Of a DNA stretch of 48,947 bases, positions 24,372 to 32,562 are shown one piece after another. Source of the DNA: Phyllobacteriaceae bacterium (lineage in GTDB: Bacteria > Pseudomonadota > Alphaproteobacteria > Rhizobiales > Rhizobiaceae); assembly GCA_023954255.1 (NCBI GenBank), contig JAMLIH010000015.1, positions 1 through 48,947 of the forward strand, in the 5' to 3' direction. The position numbers and the translations under genes are program-made. Numbering within the stretch: position 1 is the stretch's first letter; every line of letters begins with the position of its first letter. Below the pieces are notes generated by a model. The model was not told the DNA's origin and did not search any database. It saw nothing but the letters and a program-made list of their open reading frames with translations.

Positions 24372-25356
24372 CCTGCGGGACGGGCTTTCTTGGGTCTGCC
24401 GCCAGCCACAGGGTTACCACCAGGGATTTGTCCTTGTGCGCCGTGTTGGGCGAAAGGCGCAGGCTTTGCATCACTTCCAGCCCGGCAGCTTCAAGCCAGG
24501 TATTCATCTGTTCGACGGCGAAGCCGAGACGGATGTGAGCATGCTTTTCACGCAGGAACTCGAGATCGTGCGGGGCAAAATCGACGATGAGCAGCCGCCC
24601 GCCGGGCTTCAGCGCCCTTGCTGCGCTGCGGATGGCAATCGCCGGATTTTCCAGATAGTGCAGCACCTGATGGACGGTGACGAGGTCGTAGCCCTCTTCT
24701 GCCACCGCCAGATTGACAATGTCCCCCTGACGCACCTGAACACGCGAAAGCCCCGACTGATCGAGATTGGCCCGCGCGATCGCCAGCATCTCCCGGCTCG
24801 CATCGATGCCGATACCGCGCTGGTAGAACCCGCTCAGCAATTGCAGCATCCTGCCGGTGCCGGTGCCCAGATCGAGCAGCGCGTCGAACGGCTTGTCGCC
24901 AAGCAGTTTGAGGATCTCCGCCTCGACCCGTTCCTCATCCACATGCAGTGAGCGGATTTCGTCCCACTCGGCCGCATTGGCGGCAAAATAACGGTCGGCC
25001 TGGGCTGCCCGCCGGGCACGGACATTTTCAAGCTGCCCCAGATCGCGCACCAGTTGCGGGTCGTTTTCGCTCAGATGAGCCAGCAGGGACTGCACGAACT
25101 GCGCCTGCGCACCCTCTTCGCGCGCCCGGAAATAGGCCCACGCCCCTTCCTGATAGCGTTCGACGAGTCCTGCCTCGCTCAGCAGTTTCAGATGGCGCGA
25201 GATGCGGGGTTGGGACTGGCCCAGAATGTCGATAAGATCGGAGACGGTGAGATCGCCCTGCGCCAGCAAGGCAAGCAGCCGTAGCCGCGTGTGCTCGCCC
25301 GCCGCCTTCAACAGGCTGACGGTATGGTCAAGCGGCAACTGCGTTTTGCGAAGCAT
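24355..25356 (-). CDS. ArsR-family regulator fused to a SAM-dependent methyltransferase domain (SahR-like)
   Basis: Two-domain protein of 333 residues. Residues about 8-85 are an ArsR winged helix (HTVSLLKAAGEHTRLRLLALL, recognition region QPRISRHLKLLSEAGLV). Residues about 115-325 are a class I methyltransferase fold with SAM loop LLDLGTGTGRM (160-170), a second acidic strand, and the family's LKPGGRLLIVDF. In known SahR-type regulators of the methionine cycle, S-adenosylhomocysteine controls DNA binding; the methyltransferase-like domain here is a natural SAM/SAH sensor. Its position directly before and overlapping metF, plus a perfect palindrome 24 nt upstream of the start, supports control of methionine genes and itself. 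Confidence 0.88.
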   Translation of the reverse strand: MLRKTQLPLDHTVSLLKAAGEHTRLRLLALLAQGDLTVSDLIDILGQSQPRISRHLKLLSEAGLVERYQEGAWAYFRAREEGAQAQFVQSLLAHLSENDPQLVRDLGQLENVRARRAAQADRYFAANAAEWDEIRSLHVDEERVEAEILKLLGDKPFDALLDLGTGTGRMLQLLSGFYQRGIGIDASREMLAIARANLDQSGLSRVQVRQGDIVNLAVAEEGYDLVTVHQVLHYLENPAIAIRSAARALKPGGRLLIVDFAPHDLEFLREKHAHIRLGFAVEQMNTWLEAAGLEVMQSLRLSPNTAHKDKSLVVTLWLAADPRKPVPQDDGQK

Positions 25357-25379
25357 AAGCCCGTCCTGGCAACAAAAAG

Positions 25380-25399
25380 ATATAAAGATATCTTTATAT
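25380..25399. promoter_or_regulatory. Perfect 20-bp palindromic operator upstream of the ArsR-MTase/metF operon
   Basis: ATATAAAGATATCTTTATAT reads the same on both strands with no mismatch, 24 nt before the regulator start (25356). Size, symmetry and AT-richness suit an ArsR-type dimer, and the position overlaps where the promoter should lie, so repression is the likely mode. Confidence 0.85.
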
Positions 25400-25500
25400 T
25401 ATTTTCGAACTTTGACAAGGCACGCAATGCCGTTTTGCCGGAAAAACCTGCAACTGTTTGAGGTACCGGGATTTTTTGGCCCAGGAGGCTGCAGGGCATC

Positions 25501-25812
25501 ATGAGTCTGCCCGGTACCGCAAAACGCAGAAAGCAGTTGAACGAGGCGATTCGCACCCTTCTGCCGCGCGCTAGCCTTGAAAGCCACCGGCAGGTTCTGG
25601 CAGTCGCCGAGCAGGGCCACTTGCGCCATCTGCCCGCAGCCATTGCCGCCTGGCAGGCGGCAACCACCGTCGCCCGGCATGAATACACAGACTACGACCG
25701 GCTGCTGGTGGAAGGGTATGACCGCGACTCGGCCCGTCATTTCGTGCGTGAGGAAATCAACGCGCAACTGGCTGAGTGGGGCTGCCTGCGCCGCATCGGC
25801 GAAACGGAATAA
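25501..25812 (+). CDS. DUF2293 domain protein
   Basis: Small cytoplasmic protein of unknown function; 103 residues, all DUF2293: KQLNEAIRTLLPRASLES, a central helix PAAIAAWQAATTVARHEYTDYDRLL, then EGYDRDSARHFVREEINAQL and WGC. The HEYTDYD and YDRDxARHFV signatures are those I associate with this alphaproteobacterial family. AGGAGG lies 12 nt before the ATG at 25501, a slightly long spacing. No operon partner: convergent with the MOSC gene, and 144 nt from the divergent regulator gene. Confidence 0.82.
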   Translation: MSLPGTAKRRKQLNEAIRTLLPRASLESHRQVLAVAEQGHLRHLPAAIAAWQAATTVARHEYTDYDRLLVEGYDRDSARHFVREEINAQLAEWGCLRRIGETE

Positions 25813-25813
25813 C

Positions 25814-26422
25814 TCAGGTGGGATAAATCCACTGCTCCCAGAGCCGGGCGGTAACGGCTTCACCCGGCTTGACCACCCCTTCGCGCTCGACCCATGCGAC
25901 AAGGCCGCGCTTCATGTGGGCGGCATCCTTGAAGGCAAGCGCCATGTCGGAGCGGGTGTAGTCGCCGTCTGGACCCGGTTCGGCGCCCACTGCCTCGGCG
26001 ATCTTGCTGCCGGCCAGCCGGCAGGGTGCATTGTAACCGTCGATGCGCAGCGTCACCCCGCCTTCAAAGAACAGCAGGGTGCGCGGCGGCAGGTAGCTCA
26101 TCCGGGGAATGCCTTCGAGCACCAGATTGGCGCCGATCCAGCCCGGTTCGAGGGTTTCGATGCCCATGCCTTCCGCGATTTCGGCAAGCTCCTCTTGTGA
26201 CAGGATCGATATCTGGCGTTCGTTGCGCATCACCGTGCCTCGTTCATACCAGGGTTCGCGGCTGCCCGACTGACGGCTGATGCCGGCATGAAAATCGCCC
26301 TCGATCCCCTCGAAAGTAAGCGGCAGGGAAGAAGCCTCCGTTGAAACGAAATCGTCCCCTGCAGCGCGCAATACCTTGCTGACCGTGGCCTTGAGCTTCC
26401 TCGGCGGGTGGGTTTCAATCAT
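25814..26422 (-). CDS. MOSC domain protein
   Basis: Predicted sulfur-carrier domain protein related to molybdenum-cofactor sulfurase C-terminal domains; 202 residues from ATG 26422, which has GCAGGAG 6 nt upstream (the frame is open to 26521). Seen: LKATVSKVLRAAG, GIEGDFHAGISRQ, WYERGTVMRNERQISILSQEEL, EPGWIGANLVLEGIP, RIDGYNAPCRLAGSKIAE with the conserved Cys that carries persulfide in this family (NAPC), and KRGLVAWVEREGVVKPGE. Probable role is sulfur transfer or detoxification of N-hydroxylated compounds; the partner is unknown. The 152-nt gap to the next gene is a divergent promoter region. Confidence 0.88.
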   Translation of the reverse strand: MIETHPPRKLKATVSKVLRAAGDDFVSTEASSLPLTFEGIEGDFHAGISRQSGSREPWYERGTVMRNERQISILSQEELAEIAEGMGIETLEPGWIGANLVLEGIPRMSYLPPRTLLFFEGGVTLRIDGYNAPCRLAGSKIAEAVGAEPGPDGDYTRSDMALAFKDAAHMKRGLVAWVEREGVVKPGEAVTARLWEQWIYPT

Positions 26423-26574
26423 GAGTGCTCCTGCCGGATTTACATTCGGGATTCGTCCTGCGGCGCACCATTCGCCAATCCGCCTCGCGGCACAAGCCCC
26501 CTTCGCTGCGACATTGATCAAAGTTCCTGACAGCAGCTTTCAGTGCTAACGTGGCACCGAAAACGGAGGAGATC

Positions 26575-27159
26575 ATGGCTGCAAAATCCAGAGAAAAACC
26601 CATCGTCGCACTGAAAATGCCGAAGGCCGAAGTGCCGCTTACCGAGCGCCAGGAGAAGTATCTGGCAATTGCGAAGGAAAAGCTCGGCTTCGTGCCCAAC
26701 GTGTTGCAGGCCTATGCCTGGCATTCGGTCAAGTTCGCCGCCTTCACCGAAATGTACAACGATCTGATGCTGGGCGATTCCGGCCTTAGCAAGCTCGAAC
26801 GCGAGATGATCGCGGTGACGGTTTCCTCCGCCAACCATTGCTATTATTGCCTGACGGCCCATGGCGCCACCGTTCGCCAGCTTTCCGGCGACCCCAGGCT
26901 CGGCGAACAGCTCGTCATGAACTACCGCACTGCCGATCTGACGAAGAAGCAGCGCGCCATGCTCGACTTCGCCTGGGCCCTGACGAAACATCCCGAGTCG
27001 ATCGACGAGGAACACCGCGCCGCCCTGCGCAAGGCCGGCTGGAAGGACCGCGAGATCTGGGACATCGCCGCCGTCGCAGCCTTCTTCAACATGTCGAACC
27101 GCATCTCCGCGGCAACCGACAAGCAGCCCAACGACGAATACCACTCCATGGCGCGGTAG
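26575..27159 (+). CDS. AhpD-like carboxymuconolactone decarboxylase-family protein
   Basis: Peroxidase-related alkylhydroperoxidase of the AhpD/CMD superfamily; 194 residues from ATG 26575 with ribosome site GGAGGAGAT. The domain shows LGFVPNVLQAYAWHSVKFAAFTEMYNDLML and the redox motif ANHCYYCLTAHG with Cys89, Cys92 and His96 (AhpD relay). C-terminal LDFAWALTKHPESIDEEHRAALRKAGWKDREIWDI and AAFFNMSNRI are typical of the Pxx-type peroxidase-related subgroup. Its last 11 codons are repeated 699 bp downstream at 27823-27862, beyond a parDE module, with only synonymous changes. This suggests recombination at the gene's 3' end. Confidence 0.9.
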   Translation: MAAKSREKPIVALKMPKAEVPLTERQEKYLAIAKEKLGFVPNVLQAYAWHSVKFAAFTEMYNDLMLGDSGLSKLEREMIAVTVSSANHCYYCLTAHGATVRQLSGDPRLGEQLVMNYRTADLTKKQRAMLDFAWALTKHPESIDEEHRAALRKAGWKDREIWDIAAVAAFFNMSNRISAATDKQPNDEYHSMAR

Positions 27160-27193
27160 CGGGTCCACCGGCAAGCACTAAGCCACCTCCGGT

Positions 27194-27511
27194 TCAGTTG
27201 ATCGAGTTCAGGATCTCCTGCCAGTTCTGCCGCCCGCCCAGAATACGCACAACTATGATTTTGTTCTCCGCCATGAGGTAGACAACCAAATGGCTTTTAT
27301 GGGTATGAATGCGCACTGGCGGATCGATTTCGCTGTATTCCCGCCCCATGTCCGGCATGGCGGCGAGCATTTCGAACACCCCGGTCAGTTCGTCGATATA
27401 GGTGTCGGCCTGATCGATCGACCAGGTCTCAGCGGTATAGCGCCAGATATCATCAAGATCGTCGAGTGCCCGAGGTGTCAGCCGGTACCCGGTCGGACTA
27501 CTTGACGACAT
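27194..27511 (-). CDS. parE: ParE-type toxin (RelE/ParE superfamily)
   Basis: Predicted toxin component of a type II toxin-antitoxin pair; 105 residues from ATG 27511, overlapping the antitoxin gene by 14 nt. Family pattern: YRLTPRALDDLDDIWRYTAETW, QADTYIDELTGVFEMLAAMPDMGREYSEI, VRIHTHKSHLVVYLMAENKIIVVRILGGRQNWQEIL. The order of helix hairpin then strands with the R-x-x-x-x-x-S/HLVVY and I-V-R-I-L-G-RQ motifs matches ParE. The likely target is DNA gyrase by analogy with ParE; not provable here. It lies between the AhpD-like gene and the gene remnant. Confidence 0.88.
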   Translation of the reverse strand: MSSSSPTGYRLTPRALDDLDDIWRYTAETWSIDQADTYIDELTGVFEMLAAMPDMGREYSEIDPPVRIHTHKSHLVVYLMAENKIIVVRILGGRQNWQEILNSIN

Positions 27512-27743
27512 GCCGTTCGCGCATGCGCAGCTTGAAAGCCCGCACGTCGAAGGATTGCGGCTCACCGCTGTTAACGCCTTCGGTAACCGCCGCCTGCAGC
27601 GCAGCAATCGCCTGCTGTCTTTCCTGATCCCTGCGGATCAGATCACGCATATAATCGCTGGCATTGGCGTGCCGGCCTTGCCGGGCCTGTTCCTCGACCC
27701 ACGTCTTCATCGGGTCAGGCAGAGAGATGTTCATGGTTGCCAT
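27498..27743 (-). CDS. parD: ParD-type ribbon-helix-helix antitoxin
   Basis: Antitoxin for the adjacent ParE; 81 residues from ATG 27743 (in-frame ATG at 27734 also possible; a ribosome site AAGAGA lies before the first). N-terminal ribbon-helix-helix: TMNISLPDPMKTWVEEQARQG, then RHANASDYMRDLIRRDQERQQAIAALQAAV, followed by a C-terminal arm that should bind the toxin (EPQSFDVRAFKLRMRERH). Upstream inverted repeat at 27799-27815 is a candidate autoregulatory site. Confidence 0.9.
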   Translation of the reverse strand: MATMNISLPDPMKTWVEEQARQGRHANASDYMRDLIRRDQERQQAIAALQAAVTEGVNSGEPQSFDVRAFKLRMRERHVVK

Positions 27744-27798
27744 GGCTAATCTCTTTTCGAATGCATAATAATCAGGATAGCAGAATATAGCAACAATT

Positions 27799-27815
27799 AT
27801 GGCAATCTTTGCCAT
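27799..27815. promoter_or_regulatory. Inverted repeat upstream of parDE, likely operator
   Basis: ATGGCAA (27799-27805) and TTGCCAT (27809-27815) are exact complements around TCT, 56 nt before the parD start. Ribbon-helix-helix antitoxins bind short repeats of this kind. Confidence 0.55.
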
Positions 27816-27822
27816 AGATGGC

Positions 27823-27862
27823 CAGCCCAACGATGAATACCACTCCATGGCACGATAGAGGG
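27823..27862 (+). pseudogene. Remnant of the 3' end of an AhpD-like gene, duplicate of 27124-27163
   Basis: The 40 bases match 27124-27163, the end of the AhpD-like gene, at 36 positions. The frame encodes QPNDEYHSMAR and a TAG stop in both copies. The three differences inside the coding part are all third-position synonymous (GAC/GAT, GCG/GCA, CGG/CGA); one more lies after the stop. This is how two diverged alleles of one gene look, so the downstream copy is a leftover end of another allele and not a fresh duplication. The parDE module lies exactly between the two copies. Confidence 0.85.
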
Positions 27863-27869
27863 CGGCGAC

Positions 27870-27894
27870 AAAAAAGGCGGCCCAAAGAGCCGCC
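27870..27894 (-). terminator. Rho-independent terminator of hemA
   Basis: On the minus strand GGCGGC (27894-27889) pairs with GCCGCC (27881-27876), followed by six T residues (27875-27870). It lies 40 nt after the hemA stop. Confidence 0.8.
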
Positions 27895-27934
27895 CTCGGC
27901 AATTCCGGCAATTCCGGTTGACTGAAATGCCGCC

Positions 27935-29149
27935 TCACGCCACCTGACGGGCCAGCGCGCATTGCGACCACAGATCGTTGAGGCCGCGGATCAGGTGATC
28001 GATGTCCTCATCGGTATGCAGCGGGCCGGGCGTGATCCTGAGCCGCTCGGTCTTCACCGGCACGGTCGGATAGTTGATCGGCTGGACATAGATGCCGTAG
28101 CGCTCCAGCAGGATGTCGGAAATCCATTTGCACTTCTTGGCATCGCCCACCATCACCGGAATGATGTGGCTTTCGTTCGGCATGTAGGGAATGCCCATGC
28201 GCTCGAGCCCGGCACGTACCTTGGCAACGTTGCGGCGCTGGCCCTCGCGCTCCGCATTGCTCTGCTTCAGGTGGCGGATCGAGGCAAGCGCACCGGCAGC
28301 AAGCGCCGGCGGCAGCGCAGTCGTGAAGATGAAGCCCGATGCGAAGGAACGGATGAAATCGCACACCTGGGCCGATCCGGTGATGTAGCCGCCCATCACG
28401 CCGAAGGCCTTGCCGAGCGTACCCTCGATGATGTCGACCTGGTCCATCAGGCCGCGCTGTTCGGCAACGCCGCCGCCGCGCGGGCCGTACATGCCGACGG
28501 CATGAACCTCGTCGAGATAGGTCAGCGCGCCATGTTTCTTCGCAACGGTGCAGATTTCCTCGATCGGCGCAATGTCGCCATCCATCGAATAGACGGATTC
28601 GAAGGCGACGATGATCGGCCGGCCCGGCTCGACCTTCGACAGGCGTTCGTCGAGGTCCTTCCAGTCATTGTGCTTGAAGATGTGCTTTTCGGCGCGCGAA
28701 TGGCGGATGCCCTCGATCATCGAGGCATGGTTCTTTTCATCCGAAAAGACGACGCAATTGGGCAGCTTGGCGGCAAGCGTTCCGAGCGAGGCCCAGTTGG
28801 AGACATAGCCGGAGGTAAACAGCAGCGCGGCTTCCTTGCCGTGCAGGTCGGCCAGTTCCTTCTCCAGCAGCACATGGGTGTGGTTGGTGCCGGAAATGTT
28901 GCGCGTTCCGCCCGCCCCTGTGCCGCAGGTATCGATGGCCTGCTTCATCGCTTCCATCACCAGCGGGCTCTGGCCCATGCCGAGATAGTCATTGGAGCAC
29001 CATACGGTCACTTCCTGGACGTCATCGCCGACATGGCGGTAAGCCTTGGGGAAGTGCCCGGCGCGGCGTTCCAGATCGGCAAAAACCCGGTAACGGCCGT
29101 CCGAGTGAAGCTCGTCGAGCTTCTCTGCGAAAAACGCTTCAAAATCCAT
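27935..29149 (-). CDS. hemA: HemA, 5-aminolevulinate synthase
   Basis: PLP enzyme condensing glycine with succinyl-CoA to 5-aminolevulinate, the first step of haem synthesis by the C4 route used by alphaproteobacteria; 404 residues, normal length. Seen: [16 protein letters not shown] near 47-62, [47 protein letters not shown]-binding [10 protein letters not shown] (213-222) and the PLP lysine in EGTLGKAFG (Lys247). C-terminal [23 protein letters not shown] is also typical. The presence of this route supports the alphaproteobacterial assignment. 180 nt from the cytochrome gene upstream on the same strand. Confidence 0.97.
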   Translation of the reverse strand: MDFEAFFAEKLDELHSDGRYRVFADLERRAGHFPKAYRHVGDDVQEVTVWCSNDYLGMGQSPLVMEAMKQAIDTCGTGAGGTRNISGTNHTHVLLEKELADLHGKEAALLFTSGYVSNWASLGTLAAKLPNCVVFSDEKNHASMIEGIRHSRAEKHIFKHNDWKDLDERLSKVEPGRPIIVAFESVYSMDGDIAPIEEICTVAKKHGALTYLDEVHAVGMYGPRGGGVAEQRGLMDQVDIIEGTLGKAFGVMGGYITGSAQVCDFIRSFASGFIFTTALPPALAAGALASIRHLKQSNAEREGQRRNVAKVRAGLERMGIPYMPNESHIIPVMVGDAKKCKWISDILLERYGIYVQPINYPTVPVKTERLRITPGPLHTDEDIDHLIRGLNDLWSQCALARQVA

Positions 29150-29329
29150 CTGCCTGCCCTGCTCCCGTCAATACATTCGTCTTTTTATATATGTCCTAGC
29201 CCAAAACGCCGGCTTTTTGAACCCCTGTCGCCGAATCCGGACAGTTACACACCTTTCAGGTCACCGGACCGTGGCATCCTCCTGCCCCGGCCCGGCAGGT
29301 TGTTTCCTCCCCGGCCTTTACCCGGCCGC

Positions 29330-29722
29330 TTACTCTGCAGGCGAGAACTGCTTGAGATAGGCGATGACGTTGGCGACGTCCTCATCCTTTTTCAGGCCGG
29401 CAAACGACATTTTGTTGCCTTTGACATAGCCTTTCGGGTCCTTGAGGTATTCGCCGATGGTTTCCTCGCTCCACACAAGGCCGCCTTCGCCTGCCTCGAT
29501 CATCGATTTGGAGTATTTGAAGCCCTCCGTCGTGCCGGCGGTACGGCCGATGACGTTGTGAAGGCTCGGGCCGACCTTTTTGTCGTCGCTGTCCACGACA
29601 TGGCATGCGGCGCATTTCTTGAACACTTTTTCGCCTGCTGCGGCATCGCCCTCTGCCTGGGCTGCGGTAACGCCGGTTGCCACGATCAGCGCGGCCACTG
29701 CGGATGTAAGGGAAAGCTTCAT
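29330..29722 (-). CDS. Class I cytochrome c, periplasmic
   Basis: Soluble periplasmic electron carrier of cytochrome c2 type; 130 residues from ATG 29722 with GGAG upstream (the frame is open to 29752). Signal peptide at 1-23 (ends AAQA). Haem attachment motif CAACH at 37-41; the axial Met is expected at Met105 in KMSFAGL. GPSLHNVIGR and GFKYSKSM are typical of mitochondrial-like c2 proteins. It could carry electrons to a terminal oxidase; the partner is not in the window. Confidence 0.93.
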   Translation of the reverse strand: MKLSLTSAVAALIVATGVTAAQAEGDAAAGEKVFKKCAACHVVDSDDKKVGPSLHNVIGRTAGTTEGFKYSKSMIEAGEGGLVWSEETIGEYLKDPKGYVKGNKMSFAGLKKDEDVANVIAYLKQFSPAE

Positions 29723-29837
29723 CTTGCACTCCAAGATAACGTAATTGAACACAATGCGTTTGCCGGCGGCTGCTAAACCATGTTCTGGCCCGAATTGCGC
29801 CTATGCATTATGACGCATCAAAGACTGTAACCTTGAT

Positions 29838-30662
29838 ATGGGTCAAATGCCGATTACAAGCCGTATTTTCCTGTTCCGATCCGTTTTGCCGGCAATCCTG
29901 TTGCTGGCGCAGGCCGTTTTGGCCTCGCCCGCGCCGGCAGCCTCCGATATCCCCGTTCCGTCAAAAAGGCCGGCTGTGGAAAACGGCGCCGAAAGCAAAC
30001 CCGAACCTGCATCGACCGATCCGGCTGCAACGGACAAGGAAGTTGCCGCCGATATGCCCCCAATCGATGAAAGCATCCTGCAGGAATGCGAACAGCATAT
30101 GCGGGCTCTCGGCATCCATTTTACGCGTCAGCAGCCGGTACGGGGCGAAAACGGCTGCGGCATCGCCGCGCCTTATGAAATCACCACCGTTGCCGACACC
30201 GTTGCCATAAGCCCGCCGGCGGTCATTGCCTGTGAAACCGCGATCGCGCTCGCCGGCTGGGTAAAGGCTGCCGCCCTGCCCTATGCACGCCAGCTTCCGG
30301 GCGAGCCGTCGCTTTCCGGCCTGCAAAACGCTTCCGGCTATGTCTGCCGCGGACGCAACAACAATCCCGAGGCGAAGCTGTCCGAACATGCGCTTGGAAG
30401 GGCAATCGACATTTCTGCCTTTCTGTTCGAGGACGGCAGCAGGATCGCCATAGAGCCGCGCCAGAGAACGGGAAAGCCGCAGGAAGCCTATCAGAAGGCG
30501 GCACGCTTTGCCGCCTGCCTGCACTTTACCACCGTGCTTGGCCCCTATAGCGACGCAAACCACAATGATCACCTGCATCTCGACATAGCCGAGCGGCGCG
30601 GTGGCTACCGGCTGTGCGATTTTCCCGATCTGCCTGACGCCGGCGGGAAAAAGACCGAATGA
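29838..30662 (+). CDS. Extensin-like C-terminal domain protein, exported
   Basis: Exported protein of the extensin-like_C (DUF) family common in Hyphomicrobiales and related to M15-type peptidases; 274 residues. N-terminal signal (FLFRSVLPAILLLAQAVLASPAPA), then a Pro/Ala/Glu-rich linker, then the domain from about 80: ECEQHMRALGIHF, GCGIAAPYEI, ACETAIALAGWVK, SGLQNASGYVCRGRNNN, SEHALGRAIDISAF and HNDHLHLDIA. The SEHAxGxAxDI and NDHLHLD motifs supply the metal-binding His/Asp residues of the peptidase-like fold. Start at ATG 29838 or 29847; neither has a strong ribosome site. It lies 13 nt upstream of allA, possibly only by chance. Confidence 0.88.
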   Translation: MGQMPITSRIFLFRSVLPAILLLAQAVLASPAPAASDIPVPSKRPAVENGAESKPEPASTDPAATDKEVAADMPPIDESILQECEQHMRALGIHFTRQQPVRGENGCGIAAPYEITTVADTVAISPPAVIACETAIALAGWVKAAALPYARQLPGEPSLSGLQNASGYVCRGRNNNPEAKLSEHALGRAIDISAFLFEDGSRIAIEPRQRTGKPQEAYQKAARFAACLHFTTVLGPYSDANHNDHLHLDIAERRGGYRLCDFPDLPDAGGKKTE

Positions 30663-30675
30663 GGCGGAAACCGCA

Positions 30676-31170
30676 ATGACCAAAGCCATCATTGCCCGGC
30701 CATTGACCCGGGAGGTATTCGCCCCCTTCGGCGAAGTCCTCGAAAAGGCGGGTAGCGAAACCCGGCTGATCAACAACGGCATGTGCACACGCCATCACGA
30801 TCTCGCCCCGGTTGAAATCATCGGCGAAGGCGGCAGGCCATCGATCAACATCTTTGCCGGCAAGCCCTACGCCATGCCGCTGATGCTTGAAATGGTCGAG
30901 CGCCACCCGCTCGGCAGTCAGGCTTTCATTCCGATGCATGACCGGCCTTTTCTGGTCGTTGTCTGCCCCGATGAGGAAGGCAGGCCGGGAACCCCGTCAG
31001 CCTTCATCACCAAGCCGGGCCAGGGCGTCAGCTTCCCGCCCGGCCAATGGCATGGCGTGCTTACCCCGCTTGATGAACCGGGAGATTTCGTCGTCGTCGA
31101 CCGCGCCGGCGACGGCAACAATCTCGAAGAGCATTACTTCGACGAACCCTGGCGCATCGAACTGCCGTAA
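30676..31170 (+). CDS. allA: AllA, ureidoglycolate lyase
   Basis: Cleaves (S)-ureidoglycolate to glyoxylate and urea, a late step of allantoin breakdown; 164 residues from ATG 30676 (frame open to 30601 inside the upstream gene). Cupin-fold family signatures: LTREVFAPFGEVLEKAG, RPSINIFAGKPYAMP, LEMVERHPLGSQAFIPM, FLVVVCPDEEGRPGTPSAFITKPGQGVSFPPGQWHGVL and DFVVVDRAGDGNNLEEHYF. Just after the stop lies a 22-bp tandem duplication and then the convergent permease gene. Belongs to the urate cluster though on the opposite strand to allE. Confidence 0.93.
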   Translation: MTKAIIARPLTREVFAPFGEVLEKAGSETRLINNGMCTRHHDLAPVEIIGEGGRPSINIFAGKPYAMPLMLEMVERHPLGSQAFIPMHDRPFLVVVCPDEEGRPGTPSAFITKPGQGVSFPPGQWHGVLTPLDEPGDFVVVDRAGDGNNLEEHYFDEPWRIELP

Positions 31171-31180
31171 TTGGGCAAAC

Positions 31181-31224
31181 CCTATGCGTCTTCCTCTTCG
31201 GGCCTATGCGTCTTCCTCTTCGGG
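31181..31224. repeat. Exact 22-bp tandem duplication at the permease 3' end
   Basis: CCTATGCGTCTTCCTCTTCG plus GG is present twice head to tail (31181-31202, 31203-31224). The unit carries the end and stop of the permease gene, so a second copy of EEEDA-stop lies just after the real stop (31204-31206). Confidence 0.9.
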
Positions 31225-32562
31225 AATGGCGAGGTTCAGCACCACCGCGATGATGGCTGCCGGCAGCAGACCGGAGGTCAGCAGTATCTGCAGCGTCTTC
31301 GGCATGTGCTGCAGGGCTTCCGGCACCAGTTGCAGGCCGAAGCCGACCGAAAGCGCCGTTGCGAAGATCACCATGTTGCGGCGGTTCCAGTTGACCTCCG
31401 ACAGCATGTTGAGACCGGCGGCAGCCACCATGCCGAACATCACGATCACCCCGCCACCGAGCACATTGATCGGTACGGTGGAAACGATCGCGCCAACCTT
31501 CGGGATCAATCCGCAGACGATCAGGAAGATAGCGCCGATCGTCACCACGTGACGACTCATCACGCCGGTCATCGAGATCAGGCCGACATTCTGCGAAAAC
31601 GACGTATTGGGCAGACCGCCGAAGATACCGGCAATGGCCGTGCCCAGACCATCGGCGAAGGTCGCTCCCTGAATTTCACGGTCGGTCGCCTCGCGCCCCG
31701 CCCCGCCCTTGGTGATGCCGGATGTGTCGCCCACGGTCTCGATGGCCGAAACGACCGCCATCAGGCACATGCCGATGATGATCGCCCAGTTGATCTCGAA
31801 GCCCCATTTGAACGGCATGGGCACCTCGAACAGGCCCGCGCGCCCGACATTGGTGAAATTCACCTGGCCCATCATCAGGGCAACGATGTAACCCGCGATC
31901 AGGCCGACCAGCACCGCTGCCACCGAAATCAGGCCGCGGGTGAAGAACTTCAGGCCAAGCGTCACGAGAATGACGACCAGCGCCGGTATCCACATCGCCA
32001 GCGAGCCGAATTCCGGCTTGCCCATCAGCGGCACGCCGCCTGCGGCATACTGGATGCCGACCTTGATCAGCGCCAGCCCGATCATCAGCACGATGAGGCC
32101 CGTCACCAGCGGCGGCAGCGCGAAGCGGATGCGCCCGATCACGAAACCGAGGCAGAAGTGAAACAGCCCGCCGATCAGGACACCCGTCATCAATCCACCC
32201 AGGCCTGCCGCGCCGAGACCCGCAACCGCCGGTATCATGATTGGCAGAAAGGCAAAGGACGTGCCCTGCACGATCGGCAGCCGTGCGCCCACCGGACCGA
32301 AACCGATCGTCTGGAAAAGGGTGGCAATGCCGGCAAACAGCATCGACATCTGGATCATGTAGATAAGGTTGGGAAATTCCGGCGAGTTCGAGCCGAAGCC
32401 GAAGCCGGCGGCACCCGCCACGATGATAGCCGGCGTCACGTTGCTGGCAAACATCGCCAGCACATGTTGGATGCCGAGCGGCACCGCCTTGCCGAGCGGC
32501 GGCGTGTAATCGGGATCGCGAAGTTGTTGGGCCGTGCCGAGTGCAGTCGAGTTCATTGCCAT
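31204..32562 (-). CDS. NCS2-family xanthine/uric acid permease
   Basis: Inner-membrane nucleobase:cation symporter, probably importing xanthine or urate; 452 residues with about 12-14 membrane helices. Family features: PLGIQHVLAMFASNVTPAIIV near 27-47, QMSMLFAGIATLFQT, VQGTSFAFLPIMIP, GLIVLMIGLALIKVG, the signature helix LMAVVSAIETVGDTSGI, ADGLGTAIAGIFGGLPNTSFSQNVGLISMTGV (the substrate-site NTSFSQNVG loop), and the C-terminal acidic IPEEEDA. The gene lies 65 nt downstream of allE with the same orientation, so the substrate probably feeds PuuD. Urate versus xanthine cannot be decided from sequence. Confidence 0.9.
   Translation of the reverse strand: MAMNSTALGTAQQLRDPDYTPPLGKAVPLGIQHVLAMFASNVTPAIIVAGAAGFGFGSNSPEFPNLIYMIQMSMLFAGIATLFQTIGFGPVGARLPIVQGTSFAFLPIMIPAVAGLGAAGLGGLMTGVLIGGLFHFCLGFVIGRIRFALPPLVTGLIVLMIGLALIKVGIQYAAGGVPLMGKPEFGSLAMWIPALVVILVTLGLKFFTRGLISVAAVLVGLIAGYIVALMMGQVNFTNVGRAGLFEVPMPFKWGFEINWAIIIGMCLMAVVSAIETVGDTSGITKGGAGREATDREIQGATFADGLGTAIAGIFGGLPNTSFSQNVGLISMTGVMSRHVVTIGAIFLIVCGLIPKVGAIVSTVPINVLGGGVIVMFGMVAAAGLNMLSEVNWNRRNMVIFATALSVGFGLQLVPEALQHMPKTLQILLTSGLLPAAIIAVVLNLAIPEEEDA

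Noticed and set aside
27962-29776. 604-codon plus-strand ORF opposite hemA and the cytochrome gene
   Set aside because: Antisense shadow; HemA and haem-binding motifs are clear on the minus strand.
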